In this document: piece by piece, positions 7,260 through 16,199 of the stretch
Layout: every line of letters starts with the position of its first letter
How positions within the stretch are numbered: the stretch's first letter is position 1
NCBI GenBank assembly: GCA_000503195.1
Contig: AYSC01000015.1
Coordinates: 1-64,000 of the forward strand
Source: Blastomonas sp. CACIA14H2
Lineage (GTDB): Bacteria > Pseudomonadota > Alphaproteobacteria > Sphingomonadales > Sphingomonadaceae
Reading direction: 5' to 3'
DNA length: 64,000 nt
Position numbers and translations under genes: made by a program
Notes under the pieces: model-generated
The model's database searches: none
Told to the model about the DNA's origin: nothing
What the model saw: only the letters and a program-made list of their open reading frames with translations

Positions 7260-8920
7260 CAGTTGGGCCAGTAGACGAGCTCGTCGCCCTTTCGGAACTT
7301 CACCCCCAGCGGTTTGTCGACTGCGACCGGCGCCTCGATCGTGTGCGGATAGAGCGGCTTGCGCGCGCCCTGCTGGTGTTTGGCGAGCAGCGCCTTGAGC
7401 TCGGCGACCTTGGCCGGATTGGCGGCGGCGAGATCGCGCTTCTCGGTCGGATCGTCCTTGAGGTTGAACAGCCAGGTCTTGCGCGGGCGTTCGGTCACCT
7501 GCAGCTTCCAGTCGCCTTGGCGCACGACGCGATAATAGGCGCTCTGCCAGAAGATCGCATCATCGGGCCGCTTGCCGACCGGATTGGCAGGATCGGGGCC
7601 GAGCAGGTCGACGCCGTCGATCTGCAGTCCGGCGGGCAGCTGCGCGCCGCCTGCCCGTGCGAAGGTCGGCATCAGGTCGATATGCGCCACCGGGGTTTCC
7701 ACGCGCGTCCCCGGCTTCACCCGTCCGGGCCAGCGCACGAACATCGGCACACGTATGCCGCCCTCGAACAGGGTGAGCTTCCATCCGCGATAGGGGGCGT
7801 TGACCTGGGGCAGCCCGATATAACCCGCGCCACCATTGTCGCTCGAAAAGACGATGATCGTGTTGTCGTCGAGCCCCTGGTCCTTGAGCGACTGCATGAT
7901 GCGGCCGACGCTGCGATCGAGCGCGCGGACCATCGCGGCATAAACGCGCAGCCGGTGCGGCTTGATGTCGCCCACTGCGTCATAGTCCGCTTTCGTCGCC
8001 TGGAGCGGGGTGTGGACGTTCCAGTGCGCCAGATAGAGGAAGAACGGGCGGTTGCGGTTCGCCTCGATCACCTTGATCGCCTCGTCGGTCCAGTAATCCG
8101 CCAGATAGCCACCGGGCTTGAACCACTTGCCGCCATTGTAGCTGGTGGCGAACTGCATCCGGGCCCAGAGGAACTTGTCGATCGGGTCGAAATCGACCCT
8201 GGCGTTGACCACGTTCGGGTCGTCCTCGGGCAGGTGCATCGCGCTCGCCATCAACAGGCTCTCGTCGAACCCCTGTGCATTGGCGCTGAATTCGGGACCG
8301 TCGCCCAGATGCCATTTGCCGATATGCACGGTGTGATAGCCCGCAGGCTTGAGGATTTCGGCGATCGTCTGCTCGCTGCCCGGCAGGCCCTGGCCATCGA
8401 AATCGGGCGCGCCTTCCACCGCGGCGTCGAGATAGGTCACCGGCGGGAGCCCTGAATCCATCTCGTCGGACAGCGCCTTGACGATGCGGCCCATGCCGTC
8501 GGGTGTGGGGGTGAATTCGAACCCGGTCCGCGTGGGGTAACGCCCGGTCAGGATCATGGCGCGCGACGGGGCGCAGCTCGCCGTTCCCGCATAGGCCTGC
8601 GAATAGATCGCGCCTTCTGCCGCGAGCCGGTCGATATTGGGCGTCGGCACCTTGCCGCCCGCCACGCCGCCGCCGAAGGTCGAGATGTCGTTGATGCCGA
8701 GATCATCGGCGAGAATGAAGACGATATTGGGCGGGCGCTGGTCGGCGGGCAGCGCGGCGATGGCGGGGCCCTTCTGCCAGGTCACCGGCAGGTTCTCGGC
8801 CACCTCGTGCTTGCCCATATGCGACGCCGCAAACAGCAGCACCTGGCTCTTGTTGAACCAGGCCCAGGTTGCGGCAGCGATGACGACGACCAGCAGGCCC
8901 AGCAGGATGCGCCTGATCAT
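7259..8920 (-). CDS. Membrane-anchored Cys-type sulfatase
   Basis: This is an alkaline-phosphatase superfamily sulfatase that hydrolyses sulfate esters. The 553 residues begin with an uncleaved-looking anchor (IRRILLGLLVVVIAAATWAW), then NIVFILADDLG with the metal-binding Asp pair. The signature CAPSR-AMILTGRYP holds Cys116 as the formylglycine site. GKWHLGD and SSDNGGAG supply further active-site residues. Its start overlaps the GST stop (ATGA), and its stop overlaps the next ATG. It needs an FGE for activity, and one lies 0.4 kb beyond the operon. The natural substrate cannot be told from sequence. Confidence 0.93.
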   Translation of the reverse strand: MIRRILLGLLVVVIAAATWAWFNKSQVLLFAASHMGKHEVAENLPVTWQKGPAIAALPADQRPPNIVFILADDLGINDISTFGGGVAGGKVPTPNIDRLAAEGAIYSQAYAGTASCAPSRAMILTGRYPTRTGFEFTPTPDGMGRIVKALSDEMDSGLPPVTYLDAAVEGAPDFDGQGLPGSEQTIAEILKPAGYHTVHIGKWHLGDGPEFSANAQGFDESLLMASAMHLPEDDPNVVNARVDFDPIDKFLWARMQFATSYNGGKWFKPGGYLADYWTDEAIKVIEANRNRPFFLYLAHWNVHTPLQATKADYDAVGDIKPHRLRVYAAMVRALDRSVGRIMQSLKDQGLDDNTIIVFSSDNGGAGYIGLPQVNAPYRGWKLTLFEGGIRVPMFVRWPGRVKPGTRVETPVAHIDLMPTFARAGGAQLPAGLQIDGVDLLGPDPANPVGKRPDDAIFWQSAYYRVVRQGDWKLQVTERPRKTWLFNLKDDPTEKRDLAAANPAKVAELKALLAKHQQGARKPLYPHTIEAPVAVDKPLGVKFRKGDELVYWPN

Positions 8921-9942
8921 GCCACTGCCTCCTCGGCGAACATCGCCTCGCAGCCGGTTCCGGCGAGCAGCGCATCGAGCCGGTCGCGCGTTTCAGCAGA
9001 CAGGGCGGCGCGCGCGGTGCGAAGCGTGACGAGGCATTTCGCCTGATAGGGAAAGACCGGCTGGGTCCAGCGCTTGCCGTCGATCTCGGTCGCGAAATCG
9101 CTCTGCCCGGCGGCGGCGGCACGGGCATTGGCGATCAGGAACGGCGCATAGACGCGGCCGATCTCGGTCAACAGCTCGCCGAGCTGTTCACCGAGCGCTT
9201 CATGATCGAGCCACGCGCCATCGGGCAGGCCGGACAGGTCCTCCACCCGGTCGAGCCAGGCGCGCAGGCGCGGCGCCGATCTGGCCATGATCGCGGCAGG
9301 CGTGGGATCGACAATGCCGAGCTGGGTCAACTGCCCATAGATTGCGAAATCCGCCGCCGAGGGCCGCGTGCCGAGCACGAAGCCGGTGCGCGCGATCGCC
9401 CGATCGAGAATGCCGATCAGCCGCGCATAGCTCGCCTCGATGATCGGCGCGGTGATGTCATTGGAGCCGACCACATACAGCCGGTCGATCTGCCGCCGGG
9501 CAAAACCGTCCGCCATCTGCTTCGCCTGGTCGTCCGGATAGGTCGGGCTCTGCCAGAAGATCAGCAGTGGCCCGGCATTCGCCGCGTCGCTTGCGAAATG
9601 CCAGCGATAGTGGAACATCATCTTGGTCATCCACTCGTCGGCAAAATCCTCGATCAGCAGGTCGAGAAAACCGAGCAGCTCGTCCTCGGGCAACACTGAG
9701 CGGCCCGGATGCTCGGCCTCGAGCCTGCGGATGATCGGGGTGGAGTCCACGACGGCCTCGCGCGCATCGCCCTCGCCGAAATAGAAGGTGGGCAGCAGCT
9801 TGACCTTGGGGATCGGGTATCCGGCGGGCGGCTGCATATGGCTGCCCCAGATCATGCGATGGGCAATGCCGCGATAGCGCAGCAGCGCCAGCGTCTTGCG
9901 CGTATAGGGCGATCCCGGCGCCCCCAGCAGTTCGACAGCCAT
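8917..9942 (-). CDS. Glutathione S-transferase family protein with long C-terminal domain
   Basis: The N-terminus (ELLGAPGSPYTRKTLALLRY) is a thioredoxin-like GST domain, and the region around DFAIYGQLTQLG is a GST-type helical C-terminal domain. The protein has 341 residues, while ordinary GSTs have 200-230, so about 100 extra residues follow and are not recognised. The start at 9942 is chosen because GGAGGAGAG lies directly before that ATG; an in-frame ATG 24 bp earlier has no such site. It is the first gene of the operon GST, sulfatase, membrane protein, and the inverted repeat at 9960-9978 lies just upstream. Whether it uses glutathione is unknown. Confidence 0.85.
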   Translation of the reverse strand: MAVELLGAPGSPYTRKTLALLRYRGIAHRMIWGSHMQPPAGYPIPKVKLLPTFYFGEGDAREAVVDSTPIIRRLEAEHPGRSVLPEDELLGFLDLLIEDFADEWMTKMMFHYRWHFASDAANAGPLLIFWQSPTYPDDQAKQMADGFARRQIDRLYVVGSNDITAPIIEASYARLIGILDRAIARTGFVLGTRPSAADFAIYGQLTQLGIVDPTPAAIMARSAPRLRAWLDRVEDLSGLPDGAWLDHEALGEQLGELLTEIGRVYAPFLIANARAAAAGQSDFATEIDGKRWTQPVFPYQAKCLVTLRTARAALSAETRDRLDALLAGTGCEAMFAEEAVA

Positions 9943-9956
9943 TCTCTCCTCCGCTT

Positions 9957-9981
9957 TTATTGTCACAGGCTATGTCAATAA
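9957..9981. promoter_or_regulatory. Inverted-repeat operator before the GST-sulfatase operon (site B)
   Basis: TTATTGTCA, 7 bases, TGTCAATAA. The core arms TTGTCA/TGTCAA at 9960-9978 have the same arm sequence and 7-base spacing as site A at 4785, and the spacer CAGGCTA is nearly identical to that of site C (GAGGCTA). It lies 18 bp before the GST ATG. A weak -35 (TTGACC on the minus strand, 9995-9990) with 17-bp spacing would put the operator over the -10. Confidence 0.55.
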
Positions 9982-9991
9982 AGCAGGCCGG

Positions 9992-11791
9992 TCAAGCCGG
10001 GCGCGCGTGTCCTATTTGGCGGACCAACCGGAAGGCTCCATAAAGCAGAGCGAGCGCTAGCACCCCTACCCCGAGCAAGACATACCAGTAGCGCGCGGCC
10101 ATCTTGCGGACCGTGTTCTTGCCGATCTCGACAGTCGAGTCATAACCCTCGGGCATTTCCAGCACGCCGTTGCGCTTTGCATAGGCGCGATACTCGGCCA
10201 TCATTTCCTGGAACTTCGCCGGGTCGCTCCGGCTCAGATCGCGGGTCTCGCCGGGATCGGTGGCGATGTCGTACAGCCGCCAGACGCCGTCGCCATAGGG
10301 TTTCAAGTTGCGCAACAGCTTGTAACTGCCCTTGAACAGCGCGGCATTGCCCGAGACCTCGAAGCCCGTCGCGGTTTCCGGCGTGCGCACCGCATCGGCC
10401 TGCCCGGCGAGCAGCGGCACCAGCGAGCGGCCGTCAAAGGCGTTCGCATCGGGCGTGCCGCCCGCCATCGCCAGCAGGGTCGGCGCGATATCGCTCACCG
10501 TCGTCATCGCGGCGCTGGGAACGGCAGGCGCGATCCCGGGACCTGCCATGATCATCGGCACGTGCAGCCCACCTTCTGCGCTATAGAACTTGAACATCGC
10601 GCCCGGCGAGGCAGCGGCATTGGCGAATTCGGGGCCGATAAAGGCATAGGTGCCCTTGCCGCCCCAATTGTCGGCCGAGACGCTGTAGCCGTTATTGTCG
10701 AGCCACCATTGCATGGTGCGCGATGTCGCCAGCGGATTGCTCGGCTCGGGTCCATTGTCCGATGTGAATACGAACACGGTATTGTCGTACTGGCCGGTGC
10801 GCTTGAGATGCTCGACCAGCCTTCCGATATGATGGTCCATTGCCTCGATCATGCCGGCATTGATCGCCATGTTGCGCGCGAACAGCGCCTGCTCCTCGGA
10901 CGACAGGCTTTCCCAGCGGCGCAAACCTTGGGGAGGATCGGCGAGCGGGGCGCCCCGGGGGATCAGGCCGCTCGCCTGCGCGCGCTCCCAGCGCGCCTTG
11001 CGCATCGCGGCCCATCCCTCGCGATAGGTGTGCTTGTACCTGCGGGTGAATTCGGGCGGCGCCTGGACCGGGATATGGATCGCCTGAAAGCCGATATAGG
11101 CGAAGAACGGTTTGCCGGTATCGCCGGTACCGAGATAATCCACCATTTGGTCTATCATGAAGCGTGAGGAATAGAAGTCCTTCGGGAGTGTCGCCGGTTT
11201 GCCGTCCGCGAACCACGGGGCATCGGCATAATAGGGCATGTACGATTTCTGCTCCCAATTGTCCGCACCCGATGCATCGAGCACGAATGATCGGTCGAAA
11301 CCGTGGGAGTTGGGCAGATCGCCCGCCTCATGCCCGAGATGCCATTTGCCGGTCATGAAGGTGCGATAGCCACGCTGCTTCAACCGGCTGGCAATCGTGG
11401 TCACGCCCGGCTCGAATCGCAGCGAATAGCCCTTCTTGCCGATATGCTCTTCGGGAATGACCTCGGGAATGGTCGACACCCCGGTGCGATGGTTGTCGAG
11501 CCCGGTGAGCAGCATGGCGCGCGATGGCGAGCACAAGGGCGACGTGTAATAGCGCGTGAACATCCGCCCGCGCCGCGCCAGCGCATCGATGTTCGGCGTG
11601 CGCGCCTCGCCGCCATAGATGCCGAGATCCATCAGCGCGAGGTCATCGGCGAGCAGCACCACGAAATTGGGCGGCCGATCGGGCGCCGCCGGGCGGAGCG
11701 GAGGAGGGCTCGCGTCAGGTTGCGCGGATGGTCCCGCTGCCGCCAGCGACAGCGCCAGGCCGATCGCCGCGAGAACCCTTTTCCGGGCCAT
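9992..11791 (-). CDS. Exported arylsulfatase, Cys-type, with C-terminal membrane anchor
   Basis: The 599-residue sulfatase has a Sec signal peptide (about residues 1-24, cleavage near PSAQ). NFVVLLADDLALMDLG supplies the metal-binding Asp pair, and CSPSR-AMLLTGLDNHRTG holds Cys87 as the formylglycine site. GKWHLGHE and FTSDNGPEPSN add further active-site residues. A C-terminal transmembrane segment (WYVLLGVGVLALALLYGAF) suggests anchoring with the catalytic domain outside the cytoplasm. It is monocistronic with its own operator-like repeat at 11826-11844. It belongs to the arylsulfatase A/atsA-like branch. The substrate is unknown. Confidence 0.94.
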   Translation of the reverse strand: MARKRVLAAIGLALSLAAAGPSAQPDASPPPLRPAAPDRPPNFVVLLADDLALMDLGIYGGEARTPNIDALARRGRMFTRYYTSPLCSPSRAMLLTGLDNHRTGVSTIPEVIPEEHIGKKGYSLRFEPGVTTIASRLKQRGYRTFMTGKWHLGHEAGDLPNSHGFDRSFVLDASGADNWEQKSYMPYYADAPWFADGKPATLPKDFYSSRFMIDQMVDYLGTGDTGKPFFAYIGFQAIHIPVQAPPEFTRRYKHTYREGWAAMRKARWERAQASGLIPRGAPLADPPQGLRRWESLSSEEQALFARNMAINAGMIEAMDHHIGRLVEHLKRTGQYDNTVFVFTSDNGPEPSNPLATSRTMQWWLDNNGYSVSADNWGGKGTYAFIGPEFANAAASPGAMFKFYSAEGGLHVPMIMAGPGIAPAVPSAAMTTVSDIAPTLLAMAGGTPDANAFDGRSLVPLLAGQADAVRTPETATGFEVSGNAALFKGSYKLLRNLKPYGDGVWRLYDIATDPGETRDLSRSDPAKFQEMMAEYRAYAKRNGVLEMPEGYDSTVEIGKNTVRKMAARYWYVLLGVGVLALALLYGAFRLVRQIGHARPA

Positions 11792-11825
11792 AGATCCTCC
11801 CCGCCAGGATAGCCCCAGCTACATT

Positions 11826-11844
11826 TTGGCAGAGGCTATGACAG
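11826..11844. promoter_or_regulatory. Inverted-repeat operator before the second sulfatase (site C)
   Basis: TTGGCA, GAGGCTA, TGACAG. It matches site B at 15 of 19 positions, including the shared core AGGCTATG, and keeps the 6-7-6 geometry. It lies 35 bp before the sulfatase ATG at 11791. It is read as a binding site of the same regulator, with lower symmetry than A and B. Confidence 0.5.
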
Positions 11845-11889
11845 ATTATCGCACAGCGCAAGCCGATGATTGGCGGGGAAGCGCGCGGA

Positions 11890-12513
11890 TCAGGCCTTGG
11901 GCTTGAACACCAATGAGGCCGTGACCGGAACGGCGGTGCTGATCGCGGGCAGCTTGGCGATTTCCTGCAGCTTGCCCACCCCGGCTTCGAGGCCAACCGC
12001 CGATGCATCGATGATGAGCGGCTTGGCGGTCTCGACCAGCACGGTGTCGCCCGCCAGCCGGGTGACGGTGAGCGGTGCCTCGATGCTGTTGGTGGTGCCG
12101 TGCAGGTCAAGCGTCACCGGGACCGTCATCGCCTTGCGCTCGCCGGGCTTGAGCGCCTTGACCGCGTTGGGATCGATCTTGGCGGTGAGCCTCGCCTCGG
12201 GAAAATTCGCGACCTCGAACAGCATGTCGCGCATCCGCTGATTGCGGATGTCGATCCCCGTGTCGACGCTCGCCAGATCGATCGCGACGCCCACCGTGCC
12301 ATCGGGTTCGACCGTGCCGGAGAGCTTCCTGAAGCTGTGTGCCTCGCCGACATTGCCCGCCTTGACCGACACGAAACCGACATTCGACTGATCCGCCGCC
12401 AGTTGCCACGCGCCTTCGGGCAGCGGCGCCTCCGCCTGATCGGCACCGGCGCTGCAGGCGGCGAGTGCAAGCGCCAGCGAAACTGCGGAAAATGGGATGA
12501 GCGAACGGATCAT
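11890..12513 (-). CDS. YceI family lipoprotein
   Basis: The 207-residue protein starts with a lipoprotein signal (SAVSLALALAACSAG, lipidated Cys near residue 20). A YceI-type lipocalin-like beta-barrel domain follows (WQLAADQSNVGFVSVKAG, then VDTGIDIRNQRMRDMLFEV). YceI proteins bind polyisoprenoid or other amphiphilic ligands in the periplasm. It is encoded downstream of the GGDEF-EAL gene on the same strand, 65 bp away, but has no evident functional link to it. The ligand is unknown. Confidence 0.9.
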   Translation of the reverse strand: MIRSLIPFSAVSLALALAACSAGADQAEAPLPEGAWQLAADQSNVGFVSVKAGNVGEAHSFRKLSGTVEPDGTVGVAIDLASVDTGIDIRNQRMRDMLFEVANFPEARLTAKIDPNAVKALKPGERKAMTVPVTLDLHGTTNSIEAPLTVTRLAGDTVLVETAKPLIIDASAVGLEAGVGKLQEIAKLPAISTAVPVTASLVFKPKA

Positions 12514-12578
12514 CGGGGGGACTCCAGCCAGGCTATGGACGTCCGTTCTTAAGCTCAGCGATCCGGCGTGTCACCGGG

Positions 12579-15203
12579 TCATGCGCGCAGTTGCTCGGGA
12601 TAGCCGGTCGCGATCTGCGGGGGGCTGGACTGGCGGAAGCGCTCGAGGCTGATCGGGACGGTGAACTGCAGGCCGCAGCGATCCTCGACCGACCAGCGCG
12701 CCACCGCGCGCACCTTGAGATTGGCACCGAGCGCGATCTCGAACTCGGTTCCGGGAGGCACGTCCCACAGCCCCTCGATCAAAGCGCCGCCGGGCGAAAT
12801 GTTCTTGATCCGCGCCGGATAGCAATAGCCGTCGTGATAGATGCCGATCGTGCGCAGCACCTTGTAGCGGGTCTCGCGGCTGCGCTTGTGGCCGACCGGC
12901 TCGACATGGTTGTCGATGCCGGCGAGACGCTCGGTGGCCTCGGCCAGGCCGACGGGCTTGCCGTAGATATAGCCCTGGACATGGCTGCAACCGAGCGAGC
13001 GGATCAGTTCGAGCTCGTCGATCGTCTCGGCGCCCTCGGCGGTGGTTTCCATGTTGAGTGCCTCGGCGAGCGAGACGATCGACCGGATGATCGCGCTGTT
13101 GGCGCTGCCCGATTGCGACGCACCGCGCACGAAGCTCTGGTCGATCTTGATCTTGTCGAACGGCGCGCTGCGCAGATAGCCGAGCGCGGAATAGCCGGTG
13201 CCGAAATCGTCGAGCGCAAGCCGCACGCCGATGCCCTTCAGCCGCTCGAAGATGCGCGTCGCATCGAGCTTGTCGTCGAGGAAGACGCTCTCGGTAATTT
13301 CCAGCTCGAGCCGCTGCGGCTCGAGTCCGCTCTGCGCCAGCGCATTGAGAACGATCGACGGGAAGGCTGGATCGGCGAACTGGATCGGCGAGACGTTGAC
13401 CGCGATGCGCACCGTTCGCGGCCAGTTCGCCGCATCGGCGCACGCGGTGCGCAGCACCCATTCGCCCAGCTGCATGATCAGGCCCGATTCCTCGGCAATC
13501 GGGACGAAGGCAGCAGGGCTGATCGGGCCACGCACCGGATGGTTCCAGCGGGCGAGCGCCTCGAAGCCGCTGATCGTTTCGGTCGCGACATTCACCACCG
13601 GCTGATAAGCGATGCTCATGCCGCCCGCCTGAAGCGCGGCGCGCAGCTCGCTTTCCAGCGCGCGTCGCTCGTGCGCGACCTTGTGCATGTCCTCGCTGTA
13701 GAATTTCCAGATGCCGCGGCCATTTTCCTTGGCCGAATACAGCGCCAGATCGGCATTGCGGATCAACGTCTCGGCGCCCGGATGCTTGCGGCCATCGGCG
13801 ATCGCGATCCCGACCGATGCGCCGATCACGATCTGGTTGCCCTCGACCATATAGGGGTGGCTGAGATTGATGATCACCGAGCGGGCGATATCCGCAAGCC
13901 GTTCTTCGCTGATGATGCCCGGGAGCACGACCTGGAATTCGTCGCCGCCCAGACGGCCCACTTCGCCGCTGTCCCCGATGGTGCGCTTCAAGCGCTCGGA
14001 CACCTGCTTGAGCAGCGCATCGCCGATCGGATGGCCGAGCGTATCGTTGACCTGCTTGAAGCGGTCGAGATCGAGCAGGAACAGCGAACAGGGGCTCGGC
14101 TCGCCGCGATGGCCGGTCAACGCCTTCTCGAACAGCTCCTTGATATAGAGACGATTGGCGAGCCCGGTCAGATTGTCGTAGCGGGCCAGCTGGGTCACCG
14201 CCTCGTGCGAGCGCTTGACCTCGGTCAGGTCGGTGCCATGCCCGCGAAAGCCGACGAACTGGCCGAATTCATTATAGAAGGGCGCGCCCGACAGAGACCA
14301 GGCGCGCTCCTCTTGGGACTGGGCAACGCGCACAGCGAGATCGCTGAACGCGGTTCGGGCGGAGAAGTGGAAGTTGAAGGTGCGCTCGCTGCCGCCCCCT
14401 TCGGAGCCGGGCGAGCAGATCACCGAACTGAGCGGCTGGCCGATGATCGTGGCGGGATCGGCCTCGATCGCGATCACCGCCTCTGCGCTGATATAGACGA
14501 TCCGCCCCTGCCGGTCGGTCTCCCAGAACCAGCCGCGCCCCGATTTCTCGTAGTCGGAGAGCAGGCAGCGCGCGCGTTCGTTGTTAAGCTTCTGCTCGTC
14601 GAGTGCGGCTTCCTCGTCGCGATCGTCCTTGCTGCGGATGAGCGCCACCAGCAGCATCGCGGGCAGGAAGACCAGCGTGCCCAGCGCAAAGCGAAGGTCC
14701 CACGCGGCCAGCAGCACGCCGAGGCCGGTCGCCATGCTGGTGAGGAACATCAGCATGCGATGCGGCACGAGCACGGCCAGCGTCGGCAGCAAGGTGCCCA
14801 GCAATGCCATCAACCCGACGAGCGTGCTCGCTTCGTGATGGCCGGCCACCAGGCTGACCAGCGCAAAGGCGAAGCTTGCGGTCGATGCGCACACCAGGGC
14901 CGACAGCATCGCGGGGAAGCCGTCGCCAAGTGCCCGGCGTACCAGATTGCTGCGACCCGGCAGGTAGATGGTCAGGTCGATTAGCAGCGAGAGCACACCC
15001 GCGATAACGAATGTCGGGGTGACCATCGCGCCGGAAAATCCTGTCGCGACCGCGGTCAGCAGCATCGCCACGGTGCGCACGCCCATGACCACGGGCCAAA
15101 GCGCGCAGATCGCCAGCAGCGATCGCGCAGACAGGATAGCAGGCGCTGGCGCGTCACCCGTTGCCAGTTCTGATTGCTTCTGTCCGAACATCTGAGAAGC
15201 CAT
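12579..15203 (-). CDS. Membrane GGDEF-EAL protein with C-terminal PilZ domain
   Basis: The 874-residue protein acts in cyclic-di-GMP turnover. Six or so membrane spans fill residues 25-190, followed by a PAS-like domain (about 215-330, GWFWETDRQGRIVYIS). The diguanylate cyclase domain has an intact GGDEF motif near residue 418. The EAL phosphodiesterase domain has an intact EAL near 547, plus DDFGTGYSAL and the ETTAEGAET and QGYIYGKP loops. A C-terminal domain (about 775-865) resembles PilZ, with Arg residues before RYKVLR and IKNISPGGALIEG. Both catalytic domains look competent, and the PilZ part could sense c-di-GMP in the same chain. Confidence 0.92.
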   Translation of the reverse strand: MASQMFGQKQSELATGDAPAPAILSARSLLAICALWPVVMGVRTVAMLLTAVATGFSGAMVTPTFVIAGVLSLLIDLTIYLPGRSNLVRRALGDGFPAMLSALVCASTASFAFALVSLVAGHHEASTLVGLMALLGTLLPTLAVLVPHRMLMFLTSMATGLGVLLAAWDLRFALGTLVFLPAMLLVALIRSKDDRDEEAALDEQKLNNERARCLLSDYEKSGRGWFWETDRQGRIVYISAEAVIAIEADPATIIGQPLSSVICSPGSEGGGSERTFNFHFSARTAFSDLAVRVAQSQEERAWSLSGAPFYNEFGQFVGFRGHGTDLTEVKRSHEAVTQLARYDNLTGLANRLYIKELFEKALTGHRGEPSPCSLFLLDLDRFKQVNDTLGHPIGDALLKQVSERLKRTIGDSGEVGRLGGDEFQVVLPGIISEERLADIARSVIINLSHPYMVEGNQIVIGASVGIAIADGRKHPGAETLIRNADLALYSAKENGRGIWKFYSEDMHKVAHERRALESELRAALQAGGMSIAYQPVVNVATETISGFEALARWNHPVRGPISPAAFVPIAEESGLIMQLGEWVLRTACADAANWPRTVRIAVNVSPIQFADPAFPSIVLNALAQSGLEPQRLELEITESVFLDDKLDATRIFERLKGIGVRLALDDFGTGYSALGYLRSAPFDKIKIDQSFVRGASQSGSANSAIIRSIVSLAEALNMETTAEGAETIDELELIRSLGCSHVQGYIYGKPVGLAEATERLAGIDNHVEPVGHKRSRETRYKVLRTIGIYHDGYCYPARIKNISPGGALIEGLWDVPPGTEFEIALGANLKVRAVARWSVEDRCGLQFTVPISLERFRQSSPPQIATGYPEQLRA

Positions 15204-15338
15204 AAAGGCGTGCGATTAGCAAAGCGTTACCACCGCCGGTCCGGAGCGCGGCAAGACGTGTAAAATCAAGGGCTAGGCCTCTAAGCGCATGGTTGAGAGA
15301 AGATTGGCAAACCGCCTGCCCTGCCCCATATTGTCGTC

Positions 15339-16190
15339 ATGCCCACGCTGCGCGATTCCATCGGAAGCGAAATCCGCCGCATCTTTGCCGAGCCGGGCGG
15401 CCAGGCTATCGAAATCTCGCGCAACGACACCGGTCTGTTCGGCCCGCAATCGGTCTGCTGGCAGGTCCATGGCGATGTCACGTCGATGATGATCGGCGGC
15501 ATTGCCTCGCTGCTGCTGCAGATGCTCGATCCGGCGGTGCTCGCGGGGGTATGGGATCATTCGGTGTTTCGTCAGGACATGCGCGGGCGTCTGCGCCGGA
15601 CCGCCGCGTTTCTTGCGCGTACGACCTATGGCGACCGCGAACAGGCCCTGGCCGAAATCGCGCGGATCCGGCGGATCCACGACCATGTGCGCGGCACCCT
15701 GCCCGACGGCACGCCCTATGAGGCCAATGACCCGCAGTCGCTGGCCTGGGTGCACGTGACCGAAAGCCTGTGCTTTCTCGATGCCTATATCCGCTATCGC
15801 AAGCCGCACATGACCATGGCCGAGCGCGACCGTTATTTCGCCGAAATGGCACAGATCGGGCGGCTGCTCGGCGCCGACCCCGTGCCCTATCGCTACCGCG
15901 AAGCCCAGCGCCTGGTGGCGCGGGCGCGTCCCAGGCTGCGCTTCGACGAGCGGACGCGCGAGATTGCCGACCTGCTGCTGCACCAGCCGCCGTCGTCGCC
16001 GCGGCTGGCGCCGTTCCACCACATGACGATGCAGGCCGGGGTCGACCTGCTTCCGCGCTGGGCGCGCAGCATGCATGGGCTGTCGATCTCGCTTCCCGCG
16101 CGTCTCGCGGTACGCGGCGGAACGACCGGCATTGCCGCCGTCACCCGCTGGGCACTGGCGCCGGGCCGCACGGTGCGTCCCGCGCGCTGA
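15339..16190 (+). CDS. MpaB-family (DUF2236) oxygenase-like protein
   Basis: The 283-residue protein contains GLFGPQSVCWQVHGD near the N-terminus, then DPAVLAGVWDHS, RIHDHVRG and AWVHVTESLCFLDAYIRY. This is the pattern of the MpaB/DUF2236 family, all-helical proteins that include latex-clearing protein and the MpaB oxygenase and often bind haem. Several His residues (HGD, RIHDH, WVH) are conserved positions. No signal peptide is seen. It is the only plus-strand gene between two minus-strand blocks, so its pathway cannot be read from context. Confidence 0.82.
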   Translation: MPTLRDSIGSEIRRIFAEPGGQAIEISRNDTGLFGPQSVCWQVHGDVTSMMIGGIASLLLQMLDPAVLAGVWDHSVFRQDMRGRLRRTAAFLARTTYGDREQALAEIARIRRIHDHVRGTLPDGTPYEANDPQSLAWVHVTESLCFLDAYIRYRKPHMTMAERDRYFAEMAQIGRLLGADPVPYRYREAQRLVARARPRLRFDERTREIADLLLHQPPSSPRLAPFHHMTMQAGVDLLPRWARSMHGLSISLPARLAVRGGTTGIAAVTRWALAPGRTVRPAR

Positions 16191-16199
16191 AATCGGCCG

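Noticed and set aside
12591-14984. 797-codon open frame on the plus strand
   Set aside because: It runs antisense to the GGDEF-EAL-PilZ gene and has a low-complexity Arg/Glu-rich translation with no recognisable domain.
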